Source: Anthopleura xanthogrammica
Lineage: Eukaryota; Cnidaria; Anthozoa; Actiniaria; Actiniidae
Length of the DNA: 64,000 bases
Assembly: GCA_964019055.1 (NCBI GenBank)
Contig: OZ025215.1
Location: 5,213,001 to 5,277,000, forward strand
Direction of reading: 5' to 3'
This document shows, piece by piece, positions 12,076-21,980 of this stretch. A program made the position numbers and the translations under genes. The first letter of the stretch is position 1. Each line of letters begins with the position of its first letter. The notes beneath the pieces were generated by a model. That model was not told the origin of the DNA, did not search any database, and saw only the letters and a program-made list of their open reading frames with translations.

Positions 12076-12700
12076 AAATAACTGTTTCCTGAGTCACTAC
12101 ACTACTTAGAGTGAAGACACTTCAGTTATACAATTTGTTTTGATTCTGATTGGCTATAATATTTTTTCTCAGATAAGCTGGTGGTATGGAATGAGGAAAA
12201 TGGAATGGAATGTACTGATATTAACTAAGACGATGTTAGAGATATTATATAAGAACACATTTCGAAAACAATTGTGCTATGAAAGGAAGAAAAAGGGTTA
12301 TGCCTTCATGATTGTTATCACCATATATAATTAAGTTCAAAAATTTGCTCAAGCATGTACATGTATGTATGTACCATATGTAAGGGTTATTGGCCTGAAA
12401 TGAGGGATATAAATTATGATTTAGTCTGGGTACTAAATGACATATCTCTGATCGAAAAGCCAATGATAGGCATATTTTTCACATTTGCAAAGTATTATTT
12501 TGTGCTACTTTGCTTCAGTGCCTCAGTGCTACCGAAGCACTTTACCATGCATTAAAGGTATGCACACAGCATACTACCTTGATAGCTCTTTCGAAAGAAA
12601 CATTAAATCCATACTTTATAATCCCAGTTATAAGCCTCCCAGTCTGCTATTGCTAATATATACCCCCCCTCCCCTCCTACATACCCCCAACCTAGCTGGG

Positions 12701-12899
12701 TAAGGGACCAGTCATTTTTTATAAGGAGGGGAGGGGCTGGTGCAAATAGAGGGTGGCCTAGCATTTTTTATGCTCCACTAAGGACGGGGCTAAGAGAGAC
12801 AAACAGGTTACTTTAGGTGGAGGGGTCATAAAAATTGGTGCAAGTGAAAATCAAAATGCACCACCCCACCCCTCCCTGTAAATAATGACCAGTCCCTAA
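12701..12899. repeat. MITE-like inverted repeat
   Basis: GGGACCAGTCATTTTTTA at the left is inverted and slightly diverged at the right (AAATAATGACCAGTCCC). Both ends have G-rich or C-rich subterminal blocks, with TA at each edge. Confidence 0.55.
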
Positions 12900-13299
12900 T
12901 ATAATCCCATCTTTGGTATCTTGGGTTCACAATTTGATTTATTTTCTTTTGTGTTTGTGTATTGGAGATTCAAAAAAGTCTTATAAATATTAAAATGTGA
13001 CAGGAATTTTTAAATATTTTTATAGATTTACTTTGATATTCATCATTGTTCAAGAAAATAAAAGGAAAGAATAACCGTTTCCTCAGTCCACATTTTAAAC
13101 TCTTTTTTTTCCTTTCTGCAGGTTATAAGCCCATTGAAAGACACTCAGATATGAGTATGTGAAATAGCTCACTAGTGTAGCTAGGGAGTGGGGCACAAGA
13201 GGATGACATGCCCCCCTAATCCTTTGGTAATTAATTGTTTGTTTGTGTCTTTTTTTTACTTTTTCACCTAGTGATTACAGTGAGCAGGGGCGGATCTAG

Positions 13300-13735
13300 A
13301 CTAGTTCACCTAGTTTCTGGAAACTACTCAGATTTTTCCCGAGAAAATAAAATTAGAATGGAGATAACACAAATAAAATAATTCAAACGAAGAGTCAGAA
13401 CGTAATTTACCTTCATCGTGTTTATTTTGGTCGCCATTTTGTTTGCACAGGAAACCCACATTCGTTCTCAGGCTCTTCCAGATTACAAGCCCGTATTACT
13501 TATTGAGGGAGGGGACCCACGAGAATTTTAAGCAAAGGAGCGGCTGCATAGGAGTCTAAAACGTGTGAGTTCGCAGTGTGGGTTTCCTTTGGTAAACCAT
13601 TTCACTAGTTTCCGACGTCACGGACAACGCCCATTGACTAGTTCACACAGGAACTCCAAAGCGAAGATTTAGCATTCAAGCTCAATTCTGATTGGCTAAA
13701 ATCAGCGTGAAGCATTTCGGAAACTAGTGACAAAA
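13300..13735. other. Region with dispersed inverted ACTAGTTTC motifs
   Basis: Short motifs such as ACTAGTTCAC and GGAAACTAGT recur on both strands. No coding frame is recognised. It lies directly upstream of a TATA-type core promoter. Confidence 0.35.
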
Positions 13736-13744
13736 GTATAAAAG
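13690..13744 (+). promoter_or_regulatory. Candidate core promoter (inverted CCAAT and TATA box)
   Basis: ATTGG at 13690-13694 is followed by TATAAAAG at 13737-13744, a spacing common in animal polymerase II promoters. Any transcript would start near 13770 and run into the Polinton-like element at 13903. A possible acceptor TCGTTTCAG lies beyond the element at about 17571-17579. The host gene is not identified. Confidence 0.35.
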
Positions 13745-13896
13745 GGCTACCCTACCCTAGTGAGGTTCTCTGTTCCGTTAGACTCTTTGGAGCTCGCATC
13801 GAACAGAACCAAAACGATTTAGCAAACATTCTGGTTGTTAGAGACTGCTACTTGAGATTCATTGAATCGAAATAATTGGCAAACAATTAGCTTGTG

Positions 13897-13902
13897 GTTT
13901 AT
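13897..13902 (+). repeat. Target-site duplication, left copy
   Basis: GTTTAT, repeated at 17514-17519 immediately beyond the other terminus. Confidence 0.8.
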
Positions 13903-14720
13903 AGTAGTTATCCCCCCCCCCCCCCCCCCCCCAACCGGCGCACTTGCGAGGGGAGGGGTGGTCCAAGCTGAGAAATCATATAGCGGGATTGCGAGGGGAG
14001 GGGTGGTCCAAGTTGAGAAATAGTTTAGGGGATTAAATGAGTGGAATGTATGCTAGTTTGGTCAAAGTACAAATAGATTGAATTCCAAACACTCTCGCGG
14101 AAAAAGAAACTATTTGAAATACGAACCAACATCATTAGTATCGCATGGGCCGAGAAAAGTTTTATAACCAAGTGTTACTGAGAAATCTTAGTAAATACTT
14201 GGATACATACTGTGGAATGTATGAAAGAATACCATTAAGAATGTTAGGGGAGGGGTGGTCTTGAAGATGAGAAATACTTTAGAGGATGAAAGGAATGTAG
14301 GATAGAGGTCAAAGTACGAAAAGAGTGAATTCCAAACATTCTCGTGGGAAGAAAAAAAATATTTTGAAATATTATGTGATGTCATTAGAATAGTTAAAGA
14401 CAAATAAAATAAATTACGATACGACAGTTCGATTAGTCCCAGTTGCACTCCGATAGTTCAGAGTAAAGACAAAAATTAGCGAACATGTCTTCTGGAAAAG
14501 CAATAAACCTAGGAGTCCGAGGATACGTTATTTTCGTGAAGGAGTTTCGAAATGAGAAGAAAATATATTTTCGCAAGCAAAAGAAAGATGTATCAAGTGG
14601 CAAAACTGTTCTTACCAATTCAGGAATGTCTTTGACGTTGGACGAATGGACAACACTAAAGTCGGCAATTAGAGCAATAGATATGGAATTGCAGAAGGTA
14701 ACCAGCATGGAAGAGTCACC
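13903..14720 (+). repeat. Left 818-bp inverted repeat of the Polinton-like element
   Basis: Runs from AGTAGTTATC through a C21 tract and two GGGGAGGGGTGGTCCAAG repeats to the PC4-like ORF, where it ends at GAGTCACC. Confidence 0.85.
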
Positions 14721-14898
14721 GGAGTCGGTGTCCAAAGACGAGTCACAATTCTTAACTCAGTCTCAGAATACCAATGTTCATCAGAAGCCTCCATTTTCCG
14801 GATCATTTCAAATCCTTCAGCACAATGGCAATGCGCGCAAAATTACGAGGAACAGGAAAAAGACTATTTACCTAGAACTTTCACCACTTCTGAATTAA
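14485..14898 (+). CDS. PC4-like ssDNA-binding protein, left-arm copy
   Basis: A 137-residue frame starts with MSSGKAINLGVRG. Residues about 10-65 resemble the PC4/Sub1 domain: VIFVKEFRNEKKIYFRK gives the first beta strands, and SGMSLTLDEWTTLKSAI matches the typical G-I/M-SLT-x-E-x-W-x-x-L end followed by a helix. PC4 binds melted or single-stranded DNA and acts in transcription and replication. The first 78 codons lie inside the inverted repeat, so the N-terminal part exists twice in the element; the C-terminal 59 residues are unique to this side. A second frame, shifted by +1, stays open from about 14674 to 15001 without an ATG and contains a plausible acidic tail, so the C-terminus may be frameshifted or spliced here. 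Confidence 0.6.
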   Translation: MSSGKAINLGVRGYVIFVKEFRNEKKIYFRKQKKDVSSGKTVLTNSGMSLTLDEWTTLKSAIRAIDMELQKVTSMEESPESVSKDESQFLTQSQNTNVHQKPPFSGSFQILQHNGNARKITRNRKKTIYLELSPLLN

Positions 14899-15292
14899 AC
14901 TCTATTTTTGAAGCTCTCGGTCCGGAAATGGAACTGACAGGGGAACAGCAAGGGTTGGCTGTGCAGCACCAGGTACCCAGCTGGGGATCTGAAATGTACT
15001 GATATGTACTGATATTCAAAAACACAGAAAGCATAAAATAAAATAAAATTTGTTTCTGTAATACTATAGCTTTTATTAAAAAGTAAAATAAAGTAATGAG
15101 ATTGTTACAATGCAAATGTTTGGTCTCTTATTAATCAATGTACATGTTCGATATAAATTCTAGCTAGCTCCAACAGGGCATAAATTATTGTGTTGACAGG
15201 CACCATTATTTGCACTTAAGCCGGTTATTATCCCGGCTTAATAAGTCCACTACAGTTTGTCTGTGAGAACTATTATTCCTTGGTGTAGATTC

Positions 15293-15913
15293 TTATTCCA
15301 TGTCTTCTGCTGTGTCTTGTGTTTGTAAGTCTTGGACAGTGAATAAATTGTTCAAGAGAAATTTACGATGATCAATAGCAACCTGGGTTGCTTCCATCCA
15401 GTCGTAATCCCCCTTGTCTAGTAAATCTTGTCGGGTTCTCATTATTTTACGATAATAAGGATCTTTTTTAAACGCGTGAATCCATTTTAATTTTTCAAAC
15501 AATACGTTTCTCAGTTCATTCCTAAATATGGATATCATCTTATTGTACGCATGCACTTCTGCCCATTCTTTAGATTCGCCTCTTTCCATGTATTCGTTTT
15601 CTAGAGCTTCTAGTTCCGTTTCGTGACAATCCACGGCTTCGTTTATCAACGGTGACCAGCAGTCATCTGAAGGCTGGTTTTCATCATCATCATCCTCATC
15701 ATCTTCAGTATCATTTGACTCTGATTCACTCGTGTCTAGATCTTCCTCGACACTACTTGCAATTTCATCTTCGCTTGAAGTTTCTTCGTCGTATCTTGAA
15801 TCATTTTCTTCGACAGCGTTCATTTTGCAAATTTGATCGTCTAAATGACGTCTTAGATTATAACCTCTGGAAAAGGTTTTGCCACAGTAATAGCACTGCT
15901 TAGATGACGACAT
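15293..15913 (-). CDS. Acidic zinc-finger protein of the Polinton-like element
   Basis: A 206-residue frame. Residues 7-29 form a zinc finger, CYYCGKTFSRGYNLRRH followed by a cysteine, of C2H2/CCHC type. Residues about 35-82 are extremely rich in Asp and Glu (runs such as DTEDDEDDDDENQ). Residues about 90-195 form a charged, aromatic, helical domain with the motifs EWAEVHAYNKM and FEKLKWIHAFKKDPYYRK. It is the only long frame in the unique centre of the element. A DNA-binding or regulatory role is inferred from the finger; the C-terminal domain is not recognised. Confidence 0.65.
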   Translation of the reverse strand: MSSSKQCYYCGKTFSRGYNLRRHLDDQICKMNAVEENDSRYDEETSSEDEIASSVEEDLDTSESESNDTEDDEDDDDENQPSDDCWSPLINEAVDCHETELEALENEYMERGESKEWAEVHAYNKMISIFRNELRNVLFEKLKWIHAFKKDPYYRKIMRTRQDLLDKGDYDWMEATQVAIDHRKFLLNNLFTVQDLQTQDTAEDME

Positions 15914-15998
15914 GTGTCTCTTGTACTGAATGTTAAGTGAAATGATCTTCCTGGAAAGCTCCCCGCAATTTATGTCCTTCCTTCCTTTTAAAACTTCT

Positions 15999-16605
15999 CA
16001 CAGACTCGTGCTCTGCTCCTGACCTGCTGATAACTGCTCCCAGGTAGTGCTCCTCACTTGCTCCTCATGATCACTGCTCCCCGGTAGTGCTCCTCACTTG
16101 CTCCTCACTGCTCCCTGGTAGTGCTCCTTTGCTCGGCACATAAAGGTCAACCATGCGTAGACTATCGGACCAAATGCATGAACAAGTCCAGAAATTACCC
16201 TTACAATATGGACATGGAGCATTATAGCAATCTATCAGATCAAGGAGGCTTTATTTAGATCATATCAGGGCGTGATAAAGTAGGGTTACAACTACAAGGG
16301 CTCCAAAAGATCGAATTAGAATTATTTAGAAGTTGATATAACTAAAAAGATAATTATAATCTTAACCATAAAAATTCAAGAAAGACCTTGTGGTGTAATG
16401 GTTATCACGTCTGACTCCAGATCAGAAGGTTATGGGTTCGATTCCCATTAAGGTCATATTTTATCAAGTACAGCAGCAGTTAAGAGCACTTTGCCGGGAT
16501 TTTTGAAATATGTTTGCATTATTTATTTGCTGAGCAAAGGAGCACTACCAGGGAGCAGTGAGGAGCAGGTCAGGAGCAGAGCACTAGTCTGTGAGCAGTT
16601 TTAAT
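15999..16605. repeat. Inner inverted repeat of CTGCTCC units around the tRNA
   Basis: 15999-16140 contains CAGACTCGTGCTCTGCTCC and about three direct repeats of CTGCTCCCNGGTAGTGCTCC. The inverted counterpart lies at 16530-16605 (GGAGCACTACCAGGGAGCAG and GGAGCAGAGCACTAGTCTG). The tRNA gene lies in the loop. The arrangement could mark an internal replication or regulatory site, or the scar of a nested insertion. Confidence 0.65.
16384..16456 (+). tRNA. tRNA-Trp (CCA)
   Basis: A full cloverleaf folds: acceptor GACCTTG with TAAGGTC, D arm GTG with CAC, anticodon arm TCTGA with TCAGA and loop CTCCAGA (anticodon CCA), variable AGGTT, T arm ATGGG with CCCAT and loop TTCGATT, discriminator A at 16456. 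The anticodon arm matches eukaryotic tRNA-Trp. The A-box and B-box promoters (TGGTGTAATGG, GGTTCGATTCC) are intact, so it could be transcribed. It lies inside the Polinton-like element, which is unusual. Confidence 0.85.
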
Positions 16606-16935
16606 CGTTGCAGAAGAAAGTATTCTGAATGTGCTCATACCGTGTAGAAATACCTCGCTGTAGCTCCTCGCTGTATGATTTGTCCTGAATATAATGCTGG
16701 GTGACTCTTCCATGCTGGTTACCTTCTGCAATTCCATATCTATTGCTCTAATTGCCGACTTTAGTGTTGTCCATTCGTCCAACGTCAAAGACATTCCTGA
16801 ATTGGTAAGAACAGTTTTGCCACTTGATACATCTTTCTTTTGCTTGCGAAAATATATTTTCTTCTCATTTCGAAACTCCTTCACGAAAATAACGTATCCT
16901 CGGACTCCTAGGTTTATTGCTTTTCCAGAAGACAT
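16570..16935 (-). CDS. PC4-like ssDNA-binding protein, right-arm copy
   Basis: A 121-residue frame that shares its first 78 residues exactly with the ORF at 14485-14898, because both start inside the inverted repeats, and then diverges into an unrelated tail. The PC4-type core ends SGMSLTLDEW plus a helix. Which of the two tails is ancestral is unknown. The two copies are divergent in position, and both transcripts point towards the centre of the element. Confidence 0.6.
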   Translation of the reverse strand: MSSGKAINLGVRGYVIFVKEFRNEKKIYFRKQKKDVSSGKTVLTNSGMSLTLDEWTTLKSAIRAIDMELQKVTSMEESPSIIFRTNHTARSYSEVFLHGMSTFRILSSATIKTAHRLVLCS

Positions 16936-17513
16936 GTTCGCTAATTTTTGTCTTTACTCTGAACTATCGGAGTGCAACTGGGACTAATCGAACTGTCGTA
17001 TCGTAATTTATTTTATTTGTCTTTAACTATTCTAATGACATCACATAATATTTCAAAATATTTTTTTTCTTCCCACGAGAATGTTTGGAATTCACTCTTT
17101 TCGTACTTTGACCTCTATCCTACATTCCTTTCATCCTCTAAAGTATTTCTCATCTTCAAGACCACCCCTCCCCTAACATTCTTAATGGTATTCTTTCATA
17201 CATTCCACAGTATGTATCCAAGTATTTACTAAGATTTCTCAGTAACACTTGGTTATAAAACTTTTCTCGGCCCATGCGATACTAATGATGTTGGTTCGTA
17301 TTTCAAATAGTTTCTTTTTCCGCGAGAGTGTTTGGAATTCAATCTATTTGTACTTTGACCAAACTAGCATACATTCCACTCATTTAATCCCCTAAACTAT
17401 TTCTCAACTTGGACCACCCCTCCCCTCGCAATCCCGCTATATGATTTCTCAGCTTGGACCACCCCTCCCCTCGCAAGTGCGCCGGTTGGGGGGGGGGGGG
17501 GGGGATAACTACT
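16700..17513 (-). repeat. Right 814-bp inverted repeat of the Polinton-like element
   Basis: Reverse complement of 13903-14720 without visible substitutions. The G tract is 17 long against 21 in the left arm, which explains the 4-bp length difference. Confidence 0.85.
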
Positions 17514-17519
17514 GTTTAT
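17514..17519 (+). repeat. Target-site duplication, right copy
   Basis: GTTTAT, identical to 13897-13902. Confidence 0.8.
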
Positions 17520-17570
17520 GCTCGAGAAAAATTAACTATTTTATTGTTTTCTTTGTCTTGTATTCTTTGT

Positions 17571-17835
17571 CGTTTCAGTTGAAAGATGGCAGCGTCGGCA
17601 GGAGTTTCACGTGGCGTTTCACGCGAGCCGTGTTTGTGCTCAAGTGTATATTAATAATGTACAGAGTAAGCTGTTTTTTAAGTATGCTATATTCTATTAT
17701 TTTAGCTTGGAAAAGGTTTGTTTCGAGTTGGAAACTCTTAATCCAATTGACCATTTTAAAGGAGCAATCCTATATAGAGGCTTTGCACCATCACATGATG
17801 CCATCCATGACAGGAGGCACAAACATTACTGAATT
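17571..17835 (+). other. Possible host exon beyond the Polinton-like element
   Basis: TCGTTTCAG is followed by a frame open to 17832 in which CAACGCCAG-rich sequence encodes WQRRQEFHVAFHASR-like residues; a GTAAGC donor-like site lies near 17666. Not recognised. It is listed because the TATA promoter on the other side of the element could belong to the same transcription unit. Confidence 0.2.
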
Positions 17836-17849
17836 TGGTCTAACCTGAT

Positions 17850-18430
17850 TTACATAAGAAAGAATTCAGTTTCTCAGGGGGAAAAGACTCTATTATTGTG
17901 CATCATGTCATGGCTGCCATCATGTACGAATTCTGAAAATTTTAAATCCATTTTTTCAATTTCATGCATTTTCACCTAGAAAATATTCTTCAAAATTAGT
18001 TTTTGATAGCACGAGGCTGTAAGACCAAGTGCTTTTATCATTTCTAGGTGTTTGGGTACAGGGAATACTGTAGGTAGTGAGGGGTCCCGTGTTTGATTCC
18101 TGATGACTTCCATAGGTTTTTAAGAATTTTAATCTGTCACTCTATTTATCAGTCTAAAAACATTTCTTTAACCTTTCACTCTAAACATATTCTAAGTGGG
18201 TTATTTTAAGGTATGGATTTGGATTTCATTAAAATCAGATTTGGACCAAGGTATTCAAGGGTTTGCACATCACCGGTACACTAAAACAAAAATTGGAAAA
18301 CAACTGGTGCATCAACCTTTTGAATTTGTTTGAGAAAGGTAATCCAATTTTGCTATGGTAATTTTAATCTAGTAGAGTTAATGTGTTGGAAAACTTGATA
18401 ACAAAGCCTTCCTTCTGGGTCTAAATATAC
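17850..18430. other. Unassigned intergenic sequence
   Basis: AT-rich, with no coding frame or repeat identified within the window. Confidence 0.4.
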
Positions 18431-18431
18431 A

Positions 18432-18681
18432 TCTGTTTCAAAAAAGGTTGTTGTGCTGAAAGCAACAGACAACAACTAAAGACGACAAAGAACATCTGCA
18501 TTTTACTCCTTATTCATTATTTAGACGCGATTAGTTTTGTCATTTTGTAATGGTAGGCTGCAACTGTTTTGATTCTTTAAGAGTTATCCTGAATCTTCAG
18601 CTAATTAAAAACTTTGTTTGCAAGTGGTGTTGGCTTGTTGCGTGTTGCTTTCTGCTGCAACAACCTTTATTGAAATAGGCG
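18432..18681. mobile_element. Diverged copy of the CAGCTATTTCAAAAAA MITE family
   Basis: CTGTTTCAAAAAAGGTTGTTG at the left and CAACAACCTTTATTGAAATAG at the right are inverted termini of the family seen at 36332-36610 and 62406-62689. Confidence 0.55.
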
Positions 18682-19069
18682 TATAAGAAATAATAGAAGG
18701 TATATAAAAATGGATTATTTAAATCATTTGCTCCTTTGGCTGCTACACATTACATAAGTGAGTGAATTTTTATCCTCGAGTCTCATATTGTCACTATTGA
18801 ACTATTGAATTACATGTAACATAACTTACTTCTGTTATTTATTGTAAATACAATAAATAAGTGAGACTTGTGAGTAAATGGATGTGAATTGTTTTACTTT
18901 GAACTTGACTTCAATACCTCTCATATCCATATGGAATGAAGGTCAAAAGATTATATTTTTTGCACTTCCATTAAAGTAGCAAAGAATATGACTGTGCTGG
19001 TTACATTACCTTAGGGAATCATAATGTGGCAGAGAATTTTCCATCCTTTACTAACTTTTGCTTTCATAC

Positions 19070-19643
19070 TTGTGCTTGATACAATTTTTTTTCATTGCGT
19101 AAATATTTTGATATTTTATTAAATATTCATGCAAGGAAAAAAATCATATCTCTGCTTTGGTAAAGAATTAAGATTTAGCAATTAGCCAGCAGGAAATGTA
19201 CAAGGAAAGGTCTTTTCTATAGTATTTTTATGTTATTTCGTTTTTTCCAAGTATCGATTAGGCCACCGCCATCTTTCAACATACAAAAATTACGGCTTTA
19301 GAGTATTTCTGCGAATTACTCAAAATCAAACAGAGTGATTTTTTTTAAATAGTAAGAACTGTTCAACAATATTATGAAGTTTATGATGTTGTTAACCGCT
19401 TGTCCAGGTCTCATCGTGTTTTAGAGTTATTCTACAAAAACTAATTTCGGCCATATTTGTTTATCGTTGCCAAGGTAACGCCAATCAAGCTAAAACTGAC
19501 ATCAATCCAAACTTTCATCTAAGCATTATCACAGGTCTAAAAACTAAGTATATAGGTGTAAGTTTAGACTATAAATAAGCAACATCAAAATAAGCAAAAT
19601 GAAAGGTATGGTCTGAAGAATACTATAGGGAGCCACCTTAAGA
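19070..19643 (+). mobile_element. Single-arm copy of the GGGAGCCACCTTAA element
   Basis: About 90 percent similar by eye to 9310-9860, including GGCCACCGCCATCTTTCAACA and ending GGGAGCCACCTTAA. The opposite arm is missing. Confidence 0.7.
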
Positions 19644-19699
19644 CTTCGTCTTCTACATCGGAGCCCGAGTTTTCGGCCTCAACATGATGAACAGTTGAT

Positions 19700-20240
19700 G
19701 TAATGTATCCTTTCCATTACATCAAATGCTTACTACGTAGGCGCTCCCGAGGGTGTTTCCATGGCAAAATTATCAAACATACTGTCTTACCGTGATCTAT
19801 AACCAACATTATTGCATACCTAACACATTGTTCTTTGTTATTCATCAGGGTGTATCCCTGATACATCGCGATGAACCCCTTTAGTTTGGATGTATCTAGA
19901 TACATCTCGGGGATGTATCTAGATACATCCCGGGTCAACATCTAGATACTCCCCTTGAATTGGTAATGAGGAATTCATTTCCCATTACAAACTCAACGCC
20001 GATGAGCAGTTTTGCAGAAGCTCTTCTTAATGACATAGCTCATAGTCCACCCGCTGCATGGTTCGAAAAGATTGAGATTGAAAGTTCATGACACCATATT
20101 GCCACGTTGACTACGTGTGAGATGAGCGAAAACAGTGAAAGTGCTAATTCATAATCTACGCATGCTCACTAAAGCCAGTGCGTCAACACTATCACACTAT
20201 TTTCTCTTGGGATTTGCGTGTTGTGAAAACCTCATTACAA
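19700..20240. repeat. Old interspersed repeat, related to 39490-39730
   Basis: Segments such as TGCATACCTAACA, CTTTGTTATTCATC and GCTAATTCATAATCTAC occur in reverse complement at 39490-39730 with many differences. The unit TGTATCTAGATACATC is locally repeated at 19886-19935. Confidence 0.5.
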
Positions 20241-20551
20241 TAAGCCTCCATTCTCAGTAAAAATGTTGAATTTGCAACCAGGATTCATAATTTTAAATCA
20301 ATTAGTTGACTCTGGTTTGTTTTAAAGTATGTTTTTTTCTCAGTATTTATCTCTTAATTAGTTTCAGCCACTTTGGGCTAAATTTTGGTAAAGATATTCT
20401 CTATATGATGTTACTTTTGACTAGGTACCTTTGATGACTTTATCACATCGTAATTTCAAAATTGAATATCTCGATAACAAAAAGAGATATCTAAGAATAA
20501 TAAATGTCCTTATTATTTATTCTATAATTGCTTTCAAATCATGAAGCCATC

Positions 20552-20745
20552 CTCGCCTTCACAGTTCCCTGCGCCATCTTGAAAGGTATCCATGCCTTTG
20601 TATCGAAGCGAGATAAACGGTTAGCATGTAATGATAGACATGTGAATAATTGTCCACGGTGTTAAAAAAGGTTTCTATCATTGCAAGCTCACCGCTCGTA
20701 TCGCTTCGGCTACCTTTCAAGATGACGCAGGGAACTGTGAAGGGG
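20552..20745. repeat. Foldback palindrome
   Basis: CTTCACAGTTCCCTGCG and CATCTTGAAAGGTA on the left are inverted at about 20712-20745. Confidence 0.6.
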
Positions 20746-20923
20746 ACTATTCACAGTCATCAATTCAAAATATTTTTAGATCTTATAGTCCATATAAATT
20801 TTCTTTTCGTCTTAAGTTATATCACAATTATTATTTTTTTCTAGCTTAGCTTTTCTAGCTTTTTCTATCATTAGGGAATAGGGAATTGGGTATGTCATTA
20901 GGGAATGGGGAATGGGGTATAAC

Positions 20924-21235
20924 ATTAATAATGGTAATAGAACTGAGTGGAGTGCAATTTGGGCTGAAATCGCAAGAGTGATAACAAAATTGCACGACCG
21001 CGCAGCGGGAGTGCAATTTGTTAATCACGAGTGTGATTTCATCCCAAAATTGCCCGACACCAAGTTCTATTATCTATTAATCATATCCATTTTGAAATCT
21101 CAATATATTCAAATACTCAATAGTTATATGTAGCTTCAAAAGTGATTGGTTGACAAAATAGTGCGATTAATGCTTAAATCGCACACTTTTTAGCCAATCA
21201 GATTGCAGGATTTGCTAGTGATTTCAAAATAGATA
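20924..21235. repeat. Cluster of two palindromic GTGCAATTT/AATCGCAC repeats
   Basis: 20940-21060 folds on TGCAATTTG...CAAATTGCACT-type arms, and 21135-21230 folds on GATTGGTTGAC...TAGCCAATC plus GCGATTAA...TTAAATCGC. Similar words recur at 21981-22196. Confidence 0.5.
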
Positions 21236-21784
21236 TGATTAATGGGGTATGTCATTAGGGAATGGGTCATATATTTGTTTATGTATTATCGTTACGATAG
21301 GCCTTTCCCGGGTTTGCTTGGATGGCTGGGGGGCGGGGGTCCCGAGTCGAGATTGAACATGATTCTATCAGGGTCAGCCTCGGCTTGGGGCCATTGTTTC
21401 TCGATCGTCCGGGAGAATTCGAGAAAAGTCTATTATTATTTTATTGTATATATTTTGATATGAATTGTAAATTTTTATTATAGTTTAATTATAGTTTAGG
21501 TGGACTACCTGTAAACTAGCATTTTAGCTAAGAGTAAGTTCCACGTTAAATACAGTAGTTTATCATATGACCGTATTTCACTGTACGCGTGATTCTAAAA
21601 AAAACCTTTGGGGAAAATGTCGTCAGCAAAAAAAGTACGCTTTTCCGAAAAGTGTAATAATTTCCCGTTCGGACTCGCCGTTCGGACTCGCTGCTGTCAA
21701 TCATGTAAAAACTACGCATTTTGATTCGCATTTATTAAAAACGCTTTGAAATCGATTTTTTATATGTGGTCATATGATAAAATG

Positions 21785-21925
21785 CTTATTGACTGAGTTA
21801 AGGTCGGTCCGAACGGGAAAATATTTGGCTCTCGGTCCTTGGCACGGAACTCGCTGCGCTCGTTCCGTACTTCAGGACCTCGAGCCAAATATTTTCCCGT
21901 TCGGACCTCCCACTCAGTCAATAAG
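21785..21925. repeat. Foldback palindrome with near-perfect arms
   Basis: CTTATTGACTGAGT and CCGAACGGGAAAATATTTGG at the left are inverted at 21886-21925, separated by an imperfect GC-rich centre. Confidence 0.75.
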
Positions 21926-21980
21926 TACATAGTATTGTATTGTATGTCAAACATTGGTTTTTCATCTAAATGAGAATTTG

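Larger units (their letters stand above)
13903..17513. mobile_element. 3.6-kb Maverick/Polinton-like element with 0.8-kb inverted repeats
   Basis: The left arm 13903-14720 and right arm 16700-17513 are perfect inverted repeats as read, apart from homopolymer length (C21 against G17). The ends are AGTAGTTATCCCC. The 6-bp direct repeat GTTTAT flanks the element at 13897-13902 and 17514-17519. Mavericks/Polintons are known for 6-bp target duplications and long inverted repeats starting with AG, which is the basis for this assignment. The element encodes a PC4-like ORF in each arm, an acidic zinc-finger ORF (15293-15913, minus) and a tRNA-Trp gene. No polymerase B, integrase, protease, ATPase or capsid frame is visible, so it is probably non-autonomous. 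The identical arms indicate recent activity or arm conversion. Confidence 0.8.
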
